DNA from: an alpha proteobacterium BAL199 | GTDB taxonomy: Bacteria > Pseudomonadota > Alphaproteobacteria > Thalassobaculales > Thalassobaculaceae | Assembly: GCA_000171835.1 (NCBI GenBank) | Contig: ABHC01000001.1 | Coordinates: 62,001-126,000 of the forward strand | Length of the DNA: 64,000 bases | Direction of reading: 5' to 3' | In this document: positions 51,783-60,865 of the stretch, in pieces | Layout of the letters: the number at the start of each line of letters is the position of its first letter | How positions within the stretch are numbered: the first letter of the stretch is position 1 | Program-made: the position numbers and the translations under genes | The notes under the pieces: generated by a model | The model's input: only the letters and a program-made list of their open reading frames with translations | Databases searched by the model: none | What the model was told of the DNA's origin: nothing

Positions 51783-53299
51783 ATGACCGGAAACAGGCGG
51801 CCGAGAGTTCTTGTCGTCAACGCGTATGTCGACCCCTGGCGCTCGGCGGCACCCACGCGCCTGTTCATTCCGCGAGCAGTGGCACCCTATTACCTTGCGG
51901 GGCGCTTCTGCCCTGACCGCACCGAGATTCGGGTCCACGATGAAGTCCATCACGGTGCCCTGCTCGACCCGCGCCTTTTCGAATGGCCGGATCTCGTCGT
52001 GCTCACCGGCCTGACCTTATCATTCGATCGAGCGCGTCAGCTCTCGGCCTATTTTCGCAATGCGCGCCCCGGTATTCCGATCGCCATAGGCGGCCCCATC
52101 GCCCGCGCGCTGCCCCGGTTGTGCGAGACGGTCTTCGACTATGTGTGCCTGGGCGACGTCGAGTCCCTGGACGAACTGATCGACGCTGCGCTCGGGGAGG
52201 GCTATCGCGCCGACGACCCTGCCCCCCGATTCGATATGATCGGATGGTCGTACGGTCTCGGCTACATCGAGACGACAAGGAACTGCAATTTCAGCTGCGC
52301 ATTCTGCTCGCTGACCGGCGAGAATCGAGCCTATCAGCAGTATTCCTCCGGCGAGATTTCCCGGCAGTTCAAGGCCCTGGGACGGGTCACGATGCTCATG
52401 GTTCTGGACAATAATTTTACGGAAACAACCGCTCGGATTTCGAGCGTCGTGTCGATCTGCTCGGCGCGCATTGGCGCCGCGGCGACTTCCGGGGGTGGGG
52501 GGCTCTGGTCACGGGCGATTTCTTCAAGAACCCGGACAATCTGGCATTCGTCGCGGCAAACGGCTGCAAGGCCTTGTTCTCCGGTGTTGAATCATTCGAC
52601 CCGTTGGTGCTGAAGAGTTTCAACAAGCGCCACAGCCTGTCGTCCGACCCCCGCACCCTGGCACGGCTCTGCGCTGAGCATGGCGTGCTGTTCGACTACG
52701 GAATGATGCTGGACTTCACCCAACAGACCGTCGCCGAAATCGATGGGCAGATCGACGCGCTGCTCGCCAGCACGGACACGCCCCTGCCGGCACTGCTGTC
52801 GCTGACCATTCCGATCCTCGGCACGCCCTATTTCGATGAAGCGGCCAAGATGGGCCGCCTTATGCCGAACCTTCGGCTGTGCGATCTCGATGGCCAGAAA
52901 GTCGTCGAGTGGCCGAAAGAGCCGGTTGAGCAAGTCGTCCCCTACGTGGCCGATCTGTTGCGGTTCCGCGGCCGCAAATCGGCCCTTCTGCGCCATGCGG
53001 TGCGGCATGTCTGGTCCCGGAGATCGTCGTTCGACGTCTCGCAGTCGATGATCAGCCTGCTCGGTCCCCTGGTTCGGTATGGCGGCACTCTGAAAATCGG
53101 CAGCGTCCGCCAGATGCGGCAGACCTGGCGGGAACCCCGGCGGACCTACTGCGCCATGACCGACCCACTCAGTGTCAGCTACCGTCCGTCCCATCGCTTG
53201 CTCGACAAGTTCACCCGTGACTTCGAGCCGCTCTACGTCACGGATGGCGAGGGTCGCCTGACGCAGGAGATTCGGGCAGGGGCATCGGGAAATCGGTGA
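51783..53299 (+). pseudogene. B12-binding-type radical SAM protein, interrupted by a frameshift
   Basis: About 506 codons in two frames. The N-terminal part (RVLVVNAYVDPWRSAAPTRLFIPRAVAPYYLAGRF, DLVVLTGLTLSFDRARQLSAYFR, IAIGGPIARALPRLCE, VCLGDVE) resembles the cobalamin-binding domain of B12-radical SAM enzymes. The radical SAM motif is CNFSCAFC in ETTRNCNFSCAFCSL. After MLMVLDNNF the frame is lost at TTTT (52415-52418); one extra T would give DNNFYGNNRSDFERRVDLL and restore the C-terminal half (GDFFKNPDNLAFVAANGCKALFSGVESFDP). The end overlaps the CFA-type gene start (GTGA). The substrate is unknown, possibly lipid. Confidence 0.82.
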
Positions 53300-54555
53300 T
53301 TGATCCAATGAACCAGGACCACTCACCGAAGTGCAGCGCGTCGTCCACCCGCCGAACGGCAAGCAAGAGCGGCCTCTCCGGGCTCGATCGATGGACACGT
53401 GCGGCATTCGGCCTGCTGGAAGGGCTCGCTGTCGGGCGACTGACGGTGATCCTGCCCGATGGTCGGACAGTATCGTTCGGTGGTGCAGCGTCCGGGCCCG
53501 ACGCGATCCTGCGTCTGCACGACCTTGGGGTGACCCGGCGCTTCATCCTGGGCGGGCATCTGGCGTTCGCCGAGGCGTATATGGACGGGCTCGTAGAGAG
53601 CCCCGACCCTGTGGCGGTCATCGAGCTGTTCGAGCGCAACAAACACGCGTTCAACCAAGGAAACCCGGACGGTTTGGTGCGGATCCTGGTCCGCCGCATC
53701 CTGCATTGGCTCAACGCCAACAGCCGCCGCGGCAGTCGGCGCAACGCCACCTATCACTACGATCTGGGCAATGCCTTCTACGCCCGGTGGCTCGATCCAG
53801 GCATGACCTATTCGAGCGCCGTATTCGAGGACGGCCAGCAGGATCTTGAAGCCGCCCAGACTGCCAAGAACCGCCGGATGGCTGAGAAGCTTCGACTGCG
53901 ACCCGGCCAGCGGCTGTTGGAGATTGGTTGCGGATGGGGCGGGTTCGCTGTTTACGCGGCCCAGGAATTCGGCGTCGAAGTCGTGGGCGTCACCCTGTCG
54001 AGGGAGCAGCACGCCTATGCGGTGGAGCGGGCGCAGCGTGCCGGGGTCTCGGAACGGGTCCGCTTCGAGATCCGGGACTACCGCGATGTCGCCGGCCAAT
54101 TCGACGCCATCACGGCGATCGAGATGTTCGAGGCGGTCGGGGAGACATACTGGACCAGCTTCTTCACGCAACTCCATGACCGGCTGGTGCCTGGCGGACG
54201 CGCCGCGTTGCAGGTGATCACCATCAGCGAAGAGGGCTTCGAGGACTATCGGGCGAACCCGGATTTCATCCAGCGCTACATTTTCCCGGGCGGCATGCTG
54301 CCGACACGGCGCCACCTGCTCGCGCTTGGCGAGGCGCATGGCCTTCGCGTCGACGCCGAGGAGGCCTTCGGAGCGGACTACGCGCGCACGCTGGCGGCGT
54401 GGCGCACTCGGTTCCTGGCAAACTGGCCGGCGATCGAGCGCCAGGGCTTCGATACGCGGTTTCGCCGGATGTGGGACTACTATCTGGTCTACTGCGAGGG
54501 TGGCTTCCGGGGCGGCTGCATCGACGTTCGTCAGATCGTCTATACCCGCTCGTGA
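53296..54555 (+). CDS. Cyclopropane-fatty-acyl-phospholipid synthase family methyltransferase
   Basis: A 419-residue SAM-dependent enzyme of the CFA synthase family, which methylates or methylenates unsaturated acyl chains of phospholipids. Seen: ATYHYDLGNAFYARWLDPGMTYSSAVF, the SAM loop LLEIGCGWGGFAVYAAQ, VVGVTLSREQHAYA, EMFEAVGETYW, FIQRYIFPGGMLPTRRHL and a C-terminal MWDYYLVYCEGGFRGGCIDVRQIVYTR. The GTG overlaps the radical SAM stop, indicating coupling; an ATG lies 12 bases further. True cyclopropanation or another lipid methylation cannot be told from sequence. Confidence 0.92.
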   Translation: MIDPMNQDHSPKCSASSTRRTASKSGLSGLDRWTRAAFGLLEGLAVGRLTVILPDGRTVSFGGAASGPDAILRLHDLGVTRRFILGGHLAFAEAYMDGLVESPDPVAVIELFERNKHAFNQGNPDGLVRILVRRILHWLNANSRRGSRRNATYHYDLGNAFYARWLDPGMTYSSAVFEDGQQDLEAAQTAKNRRMAEKLRLRPGQRLLEIGCGWGGFAVYAAQEFGVEVVGVTLSREQHAYAVERAQRAGVSERVRFEIRDYRDVAGQFDAITAIEMFEAVGETYWTSFFTQLHDRLVPGGRAALQVITISEEGFEDYRANPDFIQRYIFPGGMLPTRRHLLALGEAHGLRVDAEEAFGADYARTLAAWRTRFLANWPAIERQGFDTRFRRMWDYYLVYCEGGFRGGCIDVRQIVYTRS

Positions 54556-54572
54556 CACGACCATGCACCGCG

Positions 54573-55616
54573 TCAGGCAACAAGGGGCGCCTGGCTGGCT
54601 TTGTGCGTGGCTTGGGCGGCCAGGGCGTTCACGAGGAACTGCCGCGCGCATGATGCCCAACTGAACTCCAGGGCCCGCGCGCGGCAGCGCTCCTTCGGAA
54701 TCAGAAGAGCGTCCAGGGCTGCCTGGCGAAGATCTTCGGAGAGAACGCCTGCACCGCTCTCGCCGATCACGTCGCGGGGTCCCATGACCGGAAACGCGGC
54801 GACCGGAACGCCGCAAGCCAGGGCTTCCAGAAGAACCAGACCGAAGGTGTCCGTCAGCGACGGAAACACGAACACGTCGGCGCTGGCACAGTGCGTCGCC
54901 AGGTCTTCACCCGATTTCTCGCCGGTGAAGTGGACCTCCGGATAGTTCCGCCGGAGGCTCGCCAGCTGCGGGCCGTCTCCGATCACGACCTTCGAGCCGG
55001 GCAGGTCCAGATCCAGGAAGGCCGTGATGTTCTTCTCGATCGATACCCGCCCCACGTTGATGAATATCGGCCGCGGCAGGTCCGCCGGAAGAACCGATCC
55101 TTCCATCGGACGGAACAGATCTGCCTGCACGCCGCGTGACCACGGCATCAGGTTCCGGAAGCCCCGACCATCAAGGTCCTGCTTGAGCGATCCGGTTGCG
55201 ACCATGCATCCGGAGCCTGCGTTGTGGAACCGACGGAGCCACGCATACGACCAGCCGACCGGAACCGGCCAGCGCGCTTCGAGATACTCCGGGAATCGCG
55301 TGTGGTAGCTGGTGGTGTACGGCATTCCGAGCCGACGTGCCGAAGCGGCAGCCAGCAGTCCGAGTGGCCCTTCGGTGGCGATGTGCAGGTGCTCGCATTC
55401 GAGTTCCGCCATCCGCCTCTGGACGGCCCCGCGGTATGTCAGGGACAGCCGGATCTCCGGATAGGTCGGGCAGGGGATCGTCGGAAACTCGAGCGGCGAC
55501 AGGATTTCGACCCGCACCCCTATCGCCCGCAGTTCCCGGGCGGTGCATTCCAGCGACCGGACGACACCGTTGAGCTGCGGCCGCCAGGCATCGGTGACGA
55601 TCAGAATGGACGTCAT
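54573..55616 (-). CDS. Glycosyltransferase family 4 protein
   Basis: A 347-residue GT-B glycosyltransferase. The N-terminal acceptor domain shows LIVTDAWRPQLNGVVRSLECTARELRAIGV and HIATEGPLGLLAAASARRLGMPYTTSYHTRFPEYL; the C-terminal donor domain shows PIFINVGRVSIEKNI, KVVIGDGPQLASLRRNYPEVHFTGEKSGEDLATHCASADVFVFPSLTDTFGLVLLEALACGVPVAAF with the E-x7-E region. It resembles enzymes that glycosylate lipids such as diacylglycerol or phosphatidylinositol. It converges with the CFA-type gene, 17 bases apart; donor and acceptor are not determined. Confidence 0.9.
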   Translation of the reverse strand: MTSILIVTDAWRPQLNGVVRSLECTARELRAIGVRVEILSPLEFPTIPCPTYPEIRLSLTYRGAVQRRMAELECEHLHIATEGPLGLLAAASARRLGMPYTTSYHTRFPEYLEARWPVPVGWSYAWLRRFHNAGSGCMVATGSLKQDLDGRGFRNLMPWSRGVQADLFRPMEGSVLPADLPRPIFINVGRVSIEKNITAFLDLDLPGSKVVIGDGPQLASLRRNYPEVHFTGEKSGEDLATHCASADVFVFPSLTDTFGLVLLEALACGVPVAAFPVMGPRDVIGESGAGVLSEDLRQAALDALLIPKERCRARALEFSWASCARQFLVNALAAQATHKASQAPLVA

Positions 55617-55722
55617 GGCATTGTCACACCGTCGGAGCCTCAGTGGATTGCGATGATACCCGGAATGTTCCTCGCTTGGGCCATAACAGGCGATTTGGCA
55701 GCGTTTGCGTGGCGACGACGCG

Positions 55723-56598
55723 TCAGGCCGGTCGACGGCGCGTCAGGCGGTGCGGGTCTTTCAGGGCGTTCTCGGTGGCCCGCCATTCGCTGTGCAACGT
55801 CAGGGCGGCGGCGTGGATCAAGCCTCCGATGCGCATGCGTTCGGCGGTGGCCGCACCGGCTTTGAGGGCCGCCGCGATGTCTGCGTCGCTCAACGGTCCG
55901 ACGTCCAGCACCACCAGGCGGTCGCCCAGATCGCTGTCCGGGGCTTCGGCACTGGCCGGACCCCGCCGGATCGCCGTGTGGCCCGGCAGGTCGACCGCGT
56001 TGGCGATCAGCGTGGCGGCAACGTCGGCCGCGGCGGCGGTGGCGGCCAGCACCGTCACCGCGTCGGCGATCCCGAGCGAAAACGACCGTCCTCCGCGCCC
56101 GCTGGTGGCGGCACCACGGACCGGATCGTCGAAGCGGATCGTGGCCCTGCCCGACAAGCCGGGCGCGCCGAGGTCGGCAACCAATCCAAGCTCGAACGTC
56201 GCGTCGGGGGTGAGATGGAAGGCGATGTCGCCACCGTCATTGACCCACGCCTTGGCAAGGCCGGGGGCTGATTCGATCATCGCCGCCAGGATGTGGTCGG
56301 CGACCGCACCGGCAACCGCCGCCATAGGGGTGACGAACACATCGCTGTGCGGGCGAACGGCGGCAACCATGCGGCGGGCGACCGGCCCATCGACGGCGGC
56401 GGGCGTTCGGTCGGCTGGCCGCCGAAGAGTGGGCAGTTCAGCGACCAACCCGGCCAGCAGCCCGTCGAACGCGCGGATCGCGGCAGCATGGGCGCGCTGA
56501 ACCGTGTCTGCCGGTCCCTCGGCGCCGATCAGCAGGTCGATCGGTCCTTCCTGCAGATGCAGTCTCCCATCAGGCAGCCGAGCGGCGATCCCGCTCAC
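55723..56598 (-). CDS. UPF0280 family protein with ApbE-like motifs
   Basis: A 291-residue protein that starts at a GTG overlapping the stop of the preceding gene (GTGA). Family UPF0280 is uncharacterised, but the sequence shows ApbE-like features: AWVNDGGDIAFHL (residues 118-129; compare the VNAGGDI strand of ApbE), GAATSGRGGRS (165-171; compare the TSG loop) and DAVTVLAATAAAADVAATL (179-197; compare VTV-A-x-AD-AT). ApbE transfers FMN onto proteins. It is the last gene of an operon with a homologue of a flavin-containing ring reductase, suggesting a role in cofactor attachment. That role is inference. Confidence 0.85.
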   Translation of the reverse strand: MSGIAARLPDGRLHLQEGPIDLLIGAEGPADTVQRAHAAAIRAFDGLLAGLVAELPTLRRPADRTPAAVDGPVARRMVAAVRPHSDVFVTPMAAVAGAVADHILAAMIESAPGLAKAWVNDGGDIAFHLTPDATFELGLVADLGAPGLSGRATIRFDDPVRGAATSGRGGRSFSLGIADAVTVLAATAAAADVAATLIANAVDLPGHTAIRRGPASAEAPDSDLGDRLVVLDVGPLSDADIAAALKAGAATAERMRIGGLIHAAALTLHSEWRATENALKDPHRLTRRRPA

Positions 56599-58091
56599 GG
56601 CCGGCGCTTCGGGTCTCCCGGCGGGTCGTAGGGCCAGGGGTTGCCGGGCCGGCCGGGTTCGCGCCGCAACTCGGGATGCTGCGCCAGCACGGCGTTGAGG
56701 TCGCGGATCGACGCCATGTGGCCGCCGAGCTGTTCGTAGGCGGCGCGTGGCAGGGTGAACTCGATCGGGGCCACCAGCGCCGGGGTCGGTACATAGCCAA
56801 AGGCGTTCGCCGGCAGGCGGGTGACGTCGGCCATCAGAGTGATACCGCCGCCGGGCCAGACATAGGCGGGCGCGCCGCCACAGGTAACGCGGGTGATCAT
56901 GTCCTGCACCGAACGGGTGAGGCGTACCGGGTTTTCGGTCACGCCGGCGCGCAGGCTGCCGCCGGCCCCGCCCATGAACAGCACGGTGCACAGCGCCGGC
57001 TCGCAGTTCTCGGCGATCCGGTCGACCACCACCTGCAACGGCGCCGGCATCGGCATCGGGACCGGGCGCAGGTCCCCGTCCAGCTCAAAGTACGCTGAGT
57101 CCTCGCCGGTGGTGGAGACCATCAGCACCCGCTCGCCCGGCCAGGCGGTCCTGGAATCGATCCGGTCGATGATCGCCAGCGGGTCGGTGACGTCGGTACC
57201 GCCCCAGCCCGAGCCGGGCTCGGCCACCTGGAAATACCGGCCGGGGGTGGACTTGCGGCCGCGTACCCGGATGCCAGCGGGCCGCATGTCGAGGAACCGG
57301 CCGGCCTGGTGCTCGCTCAGCACCCCGGTGATGTGGTCGTCGACCACGATCACCTCGTCCGCATGGCCGATCCACTGCTTGGCGAAGATACCGATGGTGG
57401 CCGACCCGCAGCCGACCCGCATGCGCTCCTCACGCTCGCCATCGACCACCGGCGCCTTGCCGGCCTGAACGGTGACGGTGGAGCCGCCGTCGATGGTCAG
57501 GTCGACCGCCTCGCCGTTGCACAGCGCCAGAAGGGTGGCGCAGGTCACCGTGCCTTCGCGCTTGGACCCGCCGGTCAGGTGCCGCACCCCGCCGAGCGAC
57601 AGCATCTGCGAGCCGTATTCGGCGGTTGTGACGTGGCCGACCGGCTCGCCGTCGACCCGGATCGCCGCCTGCTCGGGGCCGAGATGGCGGTCGGTGTCGA
57701 TCTTCACCTTGGCGCCGCAGTAGCTGAAAATGCCCTCGGTCACGACGGTGACGGTGTCGACGCCCTGCCACTCGGTGGCAACGATGAAGGGGGCTGGCTT
57801 GTAGTCGGGATAGGTGGTGCCGGAACCGATGCCGGTCACGAACACCGGCGGCTCGGCCACCAGTTTGCCGTCCCAGTCGGCGGCGGCGTCCAGGAACGGC
57901 ACCAATTCACCGTCGCGTTCGATCGCGTGTTCGGTCACCACTAGCGGGTCGAGGCGGATCAACTCGCCGTCGCGGTTGGCGTAGCGGTCGCAGGCGCCGA
58001 CCTTACCGCAGCGGATCCGGCACAGCACCGGGCAAGCGTCGCAACGCACGATGTCGCCGGTATTCGGCTCGGTGATTACCGCCTCGCTCAT
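56595..58091 (-). CDS. 6-hydroxynicotinate reductase-like Fe-S flavoprotein
   Basis: A 498-residue protein resembling the ferredoxin-dependent 6-hydroxynicotinate reductase of Eubacterium barkeri, which reduces the pyridine ring to 1,4,5,6-tetrahydro-6-oxonicotinate. The N-terminus has a cysteine cluster, CDACPVLCRIRCGKVGACDRY (C17, C20, C24, C28, C34). Later segments include VTEGIFSYCGAKVKIDTDRHLGPEQAAIRV, REGTVTCATLLALC (about 178-191), GCGSATIGIFA, GSGWGGTDVTDPL and LFMGGAGGSLRAGVT. It is coupled by ATGA to the upstream hydroxylase and by GTGA to UPF0280. The true substrate may be another N-heterocycle. Confidence 0.83.
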   Translation of the reverse strand: MSEAVITEPNTGDIVRCDACPVLCRIRCGKVGACDRYANRDGELIRLDPLVVTEHAIERDGELVPFLDAAADWDGKLVAEPPVFVTGIGSGTTYPDYKPAPFIVATEWQGVDTVTVVTEGIFSYCGAKVKIDTDRHLGPEQAAIRVDGEPVGHVTTAEYGSQMLSLGGVRHLTGGSKREGTVTCATLLALCNGEAVDLTIDGGSTVTVQAGKAPVVDGEREERMRVGCGSATIGIFAKQWIGHADEVIVVDDHITGVLSEHQAGRFLDMRPAGIRVRGRKSTPGRYFQVAEPGSGWGGTDVTDPLAIIDRIDSRTAWPGERVLMVSTTGEDSAYFELDGDLRPVPMPMPAPLQVVVDRIAENCEPALCTVLFMGGAGGSLRAGVTENPVRLTRSVQDMITRVTCGGAPAYVWPGGGITLMADVTRLPANAFGYVPTPALVAPIEFTLPRAAYEQLGGHMASIRDLNAVLAQHPELRREPGRPGNPWPYDPPGDPKRRP

Positions 58092-60853
58092 TCAGCGGCC
58101 CTCGCTTGCGCGCGCAGCGCCGCCCGCACCCGGTGCGGCAGGGCCGGCACGCGGGTGATCTCCACGCCGGTGGCGTGGCGGATTGCGCCCAGGATGGCGG
58201 GTGCGGTCGGCACCAGGGCCGGCTCGCCGATGCCCTTGGCGCCGTTCGGACCGAGCGGTTCGGGATCCTCGACCAGGATGCAGGTGATCTCCGGCATGTC
58301 GCCGAAGGTCGGGATCAGATAGTCGTGCAGGTTCTCGGTCCGACCCGGCAGGTATTCCTCCATCAGCGCGAGACCCAGGCCCTGGGCAATGCCGCCATGA
58401 ATCTGGCCTTCGACCAGGGTCGGGTTGATGGCGCGCCCGACATCGTGGGCGGCAACCATCTTGAGCACCTTGGTGGTGCCGAGCTCGAGGTCGACCTCGA
58501 CCAGCGCGATCTGGGCGGCAAAGGCGTAGGTGGCATAGGGCGTGCCCTGGCCGTCGGCGTTGAGCGGCTCGGTCGGCGGGTCGAACGTGCCGGTGCCGAC
58601 CAAGGCGTCGCCCTCGCTATCCACGGGCAGACCCTCGAGATCGATTGCCCTGGTCTGTCCGTCGTGCAGGACGACCACCCGGCCATCCTCGAAGTCGAGC
58701 ACCGCGTCGTCTCCGGCGTTGGCCAACCGCAGCAGTTGGGCGCGAAGGTCGCGGCCGGCGAGTTCCGACGCCTTGCCGGACACGAAGGTCTGGCGCGAGG
58801 CCGAGGTTTTGCCTGCGTCGGCGGTGCGGTCGGTGTCGCCGCACACCTGGGCGATCAAGGACAGCGGCGCGCCGAGCGCGTCGGCGGCGATCTGCGCCAT
58901 GATGGTGTGGCTGCCCTGGCCGATGTCGAGGGCGCCGTTGTACAGCACCAGCGAGCCGTTCGGCTTCAGACCGAGCCGCATGATCGACGGGTTGCTCATC
59001 GAGGTGTTGCCGCAGCCATACCACATGCAGCCGATGCCGGCGCCGAGGCGGAGAGGGCCGCCGCACGCGTCGGCGGCGGAGCAGGTGTCCAGGTATTCGC
59101 GCCAGTGCGGCTGCAGTGCTTCCAGGCAGGCGGCAAGGCCGACCGATGCCTCGATGCGCTGGCCGGTTGCGGTGGTGTCGCCGGCCCGTAGCGCGTTGGT
59201 CAGGCGGAATTCCAGGCGGTCGATGCCGAGCCGGTCGGCCATGCGGTCCATCAGCGCCTCGCCGGCGATCGCCGCCTGCGGCACGCCGAAGCCGCGGAAC
59301 GCGCCCGCTGGCGGGCCGTCGGTGTAGACCGCGGCGCTGGTGGCCAGCACCGCCGGTACCCGGTACGGGCCGGGCGCGTGCACCGGCACCCGGCCGGCCA
59401 CGGTCGGTCCCCACGACGCATAGGCGCCGGTGTCGAAGTCGCCGTTGAACCGGTAACCGAGGATGCGGCCAGACTTGTCGGCGGCCAGGCCGGCCTGCAT
59501 CCGCGCCGGGTGACGCTTGGTGGACGACGCCAGACTCTCCGGCCGGGTCCATAGCGCGGCAACCGGTCGGCCAAGCGTCCAGGCGGCAACCGCCAGCGGT
59601 AACTGGACCGACTGGTCGAGCTTACCTCCGAACCCGCCGCCGACCGCAGATGGTATGATCCGCACCCGCTCCGGCGCGATGCCCAGGACATGGGCGACCT
59701 CGTCTCTGTCCATGTACGGGGTCTGGGTGGTGACCCGCAGCTCGATCCGCCGGCTGCCGTCGAGACCGTCGATTGGGCGAGCCCAGCCGGCTTCCGGCTC
59801 GATATAGGCATGCTCGACGAACGGGGTTTCGAAATCGTCTTCGACCACCGCGTCGGCGCCGGCGAACACCGCGTCGATGTCGCCGGTGGCGACCCGACCG
59901 CGGATCAGCACGTTGCCGGGCGAGGCGTCGTGCAGTTGGGCCGCTCCACCTGCCAGCGCGGCCTCGATGCCCACCACCGCGTCGCGCGGGTTCCAGGTAA
60001 TCGGAAATCCGACGAGGTCGATGCCCTCGAATGCGGCCCGGTTCTCGACCACGACCGCCGCTACCGCCTCGCCGCGGTAGCGCACGAAGCGTTCCGCGAA
60101 CACCGGCTGGTCCTTCAGGGTCGGGTAGATGCCGAAGCTGTTGCTGCCCGGCACGTCTTTGGCGGTCAGCACCGCGATCACGTCCGGCGTGGCGGCCATC
60201 CACTGATCGATGTTACCCAGCGTGAAGTCGGCCAGTGGGTGCGGCGAGCGCAGGACCTTCAGCCAGAGCGTGCCGTCCGGGTGCTGGTCATCGGCATACA
60301 ATTCGCTGCCATCGAGCCGGCCGGTTCCGTCGAGCCGGGCGACCCGGGCGCCGACCGCAACTCCGGATGCGGGCATTGCCGGGTCGGGCGCATTGGAGGC
60401 GACGTCCAGCACCGCCTCGACGATCTTCTGGTACCCGGTGCAGCGGCACAGCACGCCGCCAAGCGCGTCCATGGCCTGGACTCGACTCGGTCGAGCCTCG
60501 CGGGACAACAGGTCGGCGGCGGCCATCAGCATGCCAGGCGTGCAGATCCCGCACTGCGCGGCGCCGTGCCGATGGAACGCGCGCTGCAGCGCGGACAGCC
60601 GGCCGTCGGGATCGGCCAGTCCTTCGACGGTGACAATCGACGCGCCGTTAGCCTGGGCCGCCGACACCAGGCACGCGCACACCTGCGCGCCATCGAGCAG
60701 CACGGTGCAGGCGCCGCAATCCCCGGCGTCGCAGCCGACCTTGGTGCCGGTCAGGCCGAGATCGTCGCGCAGGACGCGGGCCAGCCGGCGGCCGGGATCG
60801 ACCGTTGCCGTTCGTTCGGTTCCGTTGACGGTCAGAGCGATGGTCACGGTCAT
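58088..60853 (-). CDS. Xanthine dehydrogenase family protein: fused [2Fe-2S] and molybdopterin subunits
   Basis: A 921-residue fusion. Residues 1 to about 155 form the small Fe-S subunit: the plant-type cluster GCDAGDCGACTVLLDG and the second cluster CGICTPG with CRCTGYQ. The rest is the molybdopterin subunit, with AVGGGFGGKLDQSVQLPLAVAAW, GAFRGFGVPQAAIAGE, LDIGQGSHTIMAQIAADALG, VAAHDVGRAINPTLVEGQIHGGIAQGLGLAL and the catalytic glutamate in GAKGIGEPAL. It hydroxylates an aromatic N-heterocycle or aldehyde; the coupled ring reductase makes a nicotinate-like substrate plausible. The FAD subunit gene precedes it by 12 bases. Confidence 0.93.
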   Translation of the reverse strand: MTVTIALTVNGTERTATVDPGRRLARVLRDDLGLTGTKVGCDAGDCGACTVLLDGAQVCACLVSAAQANGASIVTVEGLADPDGRLSALQRAFHRHGAAQCGICTPGMLMAAADLLSREARPSRVQAMDALGGVLCRCTGYQKIVEAVLDVASNAPDPAMPASGVAVGARVARLDGTGRLDGSELYADDQHPDGTLWLKVLRSPHPLADFTLGNIDQWMAATPDVIAVLTAKDVPGSNSFGIYPTLKDQPVFAERFVRYRGEAVAAVVVENRAAFEGIDLVGFPITWNPRDAVVGIEAALAGGAAQLHDASPGNVLIRGRVATGDIDAVFAGADAVVEDDFETPFVEHAYIEPEAGWARPIDGLDGSRRIELRVTTQTPYMDRDEVAHVLGIAPERVRIIPSAVGGGFGGKLDQSVQLPLAVAAWTLGRPVAALWTRPESLASSTKRHPARMQAGLAADKSGRILGYRFNGDFDTGAYASWGPTVAGRVPVHAPGPYRVPAVLATSAAVYTDGPPAGAFRGFGVPQAAIAGEALMDRMADRLGIDRLEFRLTNALRAGDTTATGQRIEASVGLAACLEALQPHWREYLDTCSAADACGGPLRLGAGIGCMWYGCGNTSMSNPSIMRLGLKPNGSLVLYNGALDIGQGSHTIMAQIAADALGAPLSLIAQVCGDTDRTADAGKTSASRQTFVSGKASELAGRDLRAQLLRLANAGDDAVLDFEDGRVVVLHDGQTRAIDLEGLPVDSEGDALVGTGTFDPPTEPLNADGQGTPYATYAFAAQIALVEVDLELGTTKVLKMVAAHDVGRAINPTLVEGQIHGGIAQGLGLALMEEYLPGRTENLHDYLIPTFGDMPEITCILVEDPEPLGPNGAKGIGEPALVPTAPAILGAIRHATGVEITRVPALPHRVRAALRAQARAAE

Positions 60854-60865
60854 CGCGTCCCTCCC

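Noticed and set aside
55723-56991. Longer version of UPF0280 starting near 56991
   Set aside because: The extra N-terminus overlaps the reductase gene and is arginine/proline-rich shadow sequence; the GTGA start at 56598 fits the operon.
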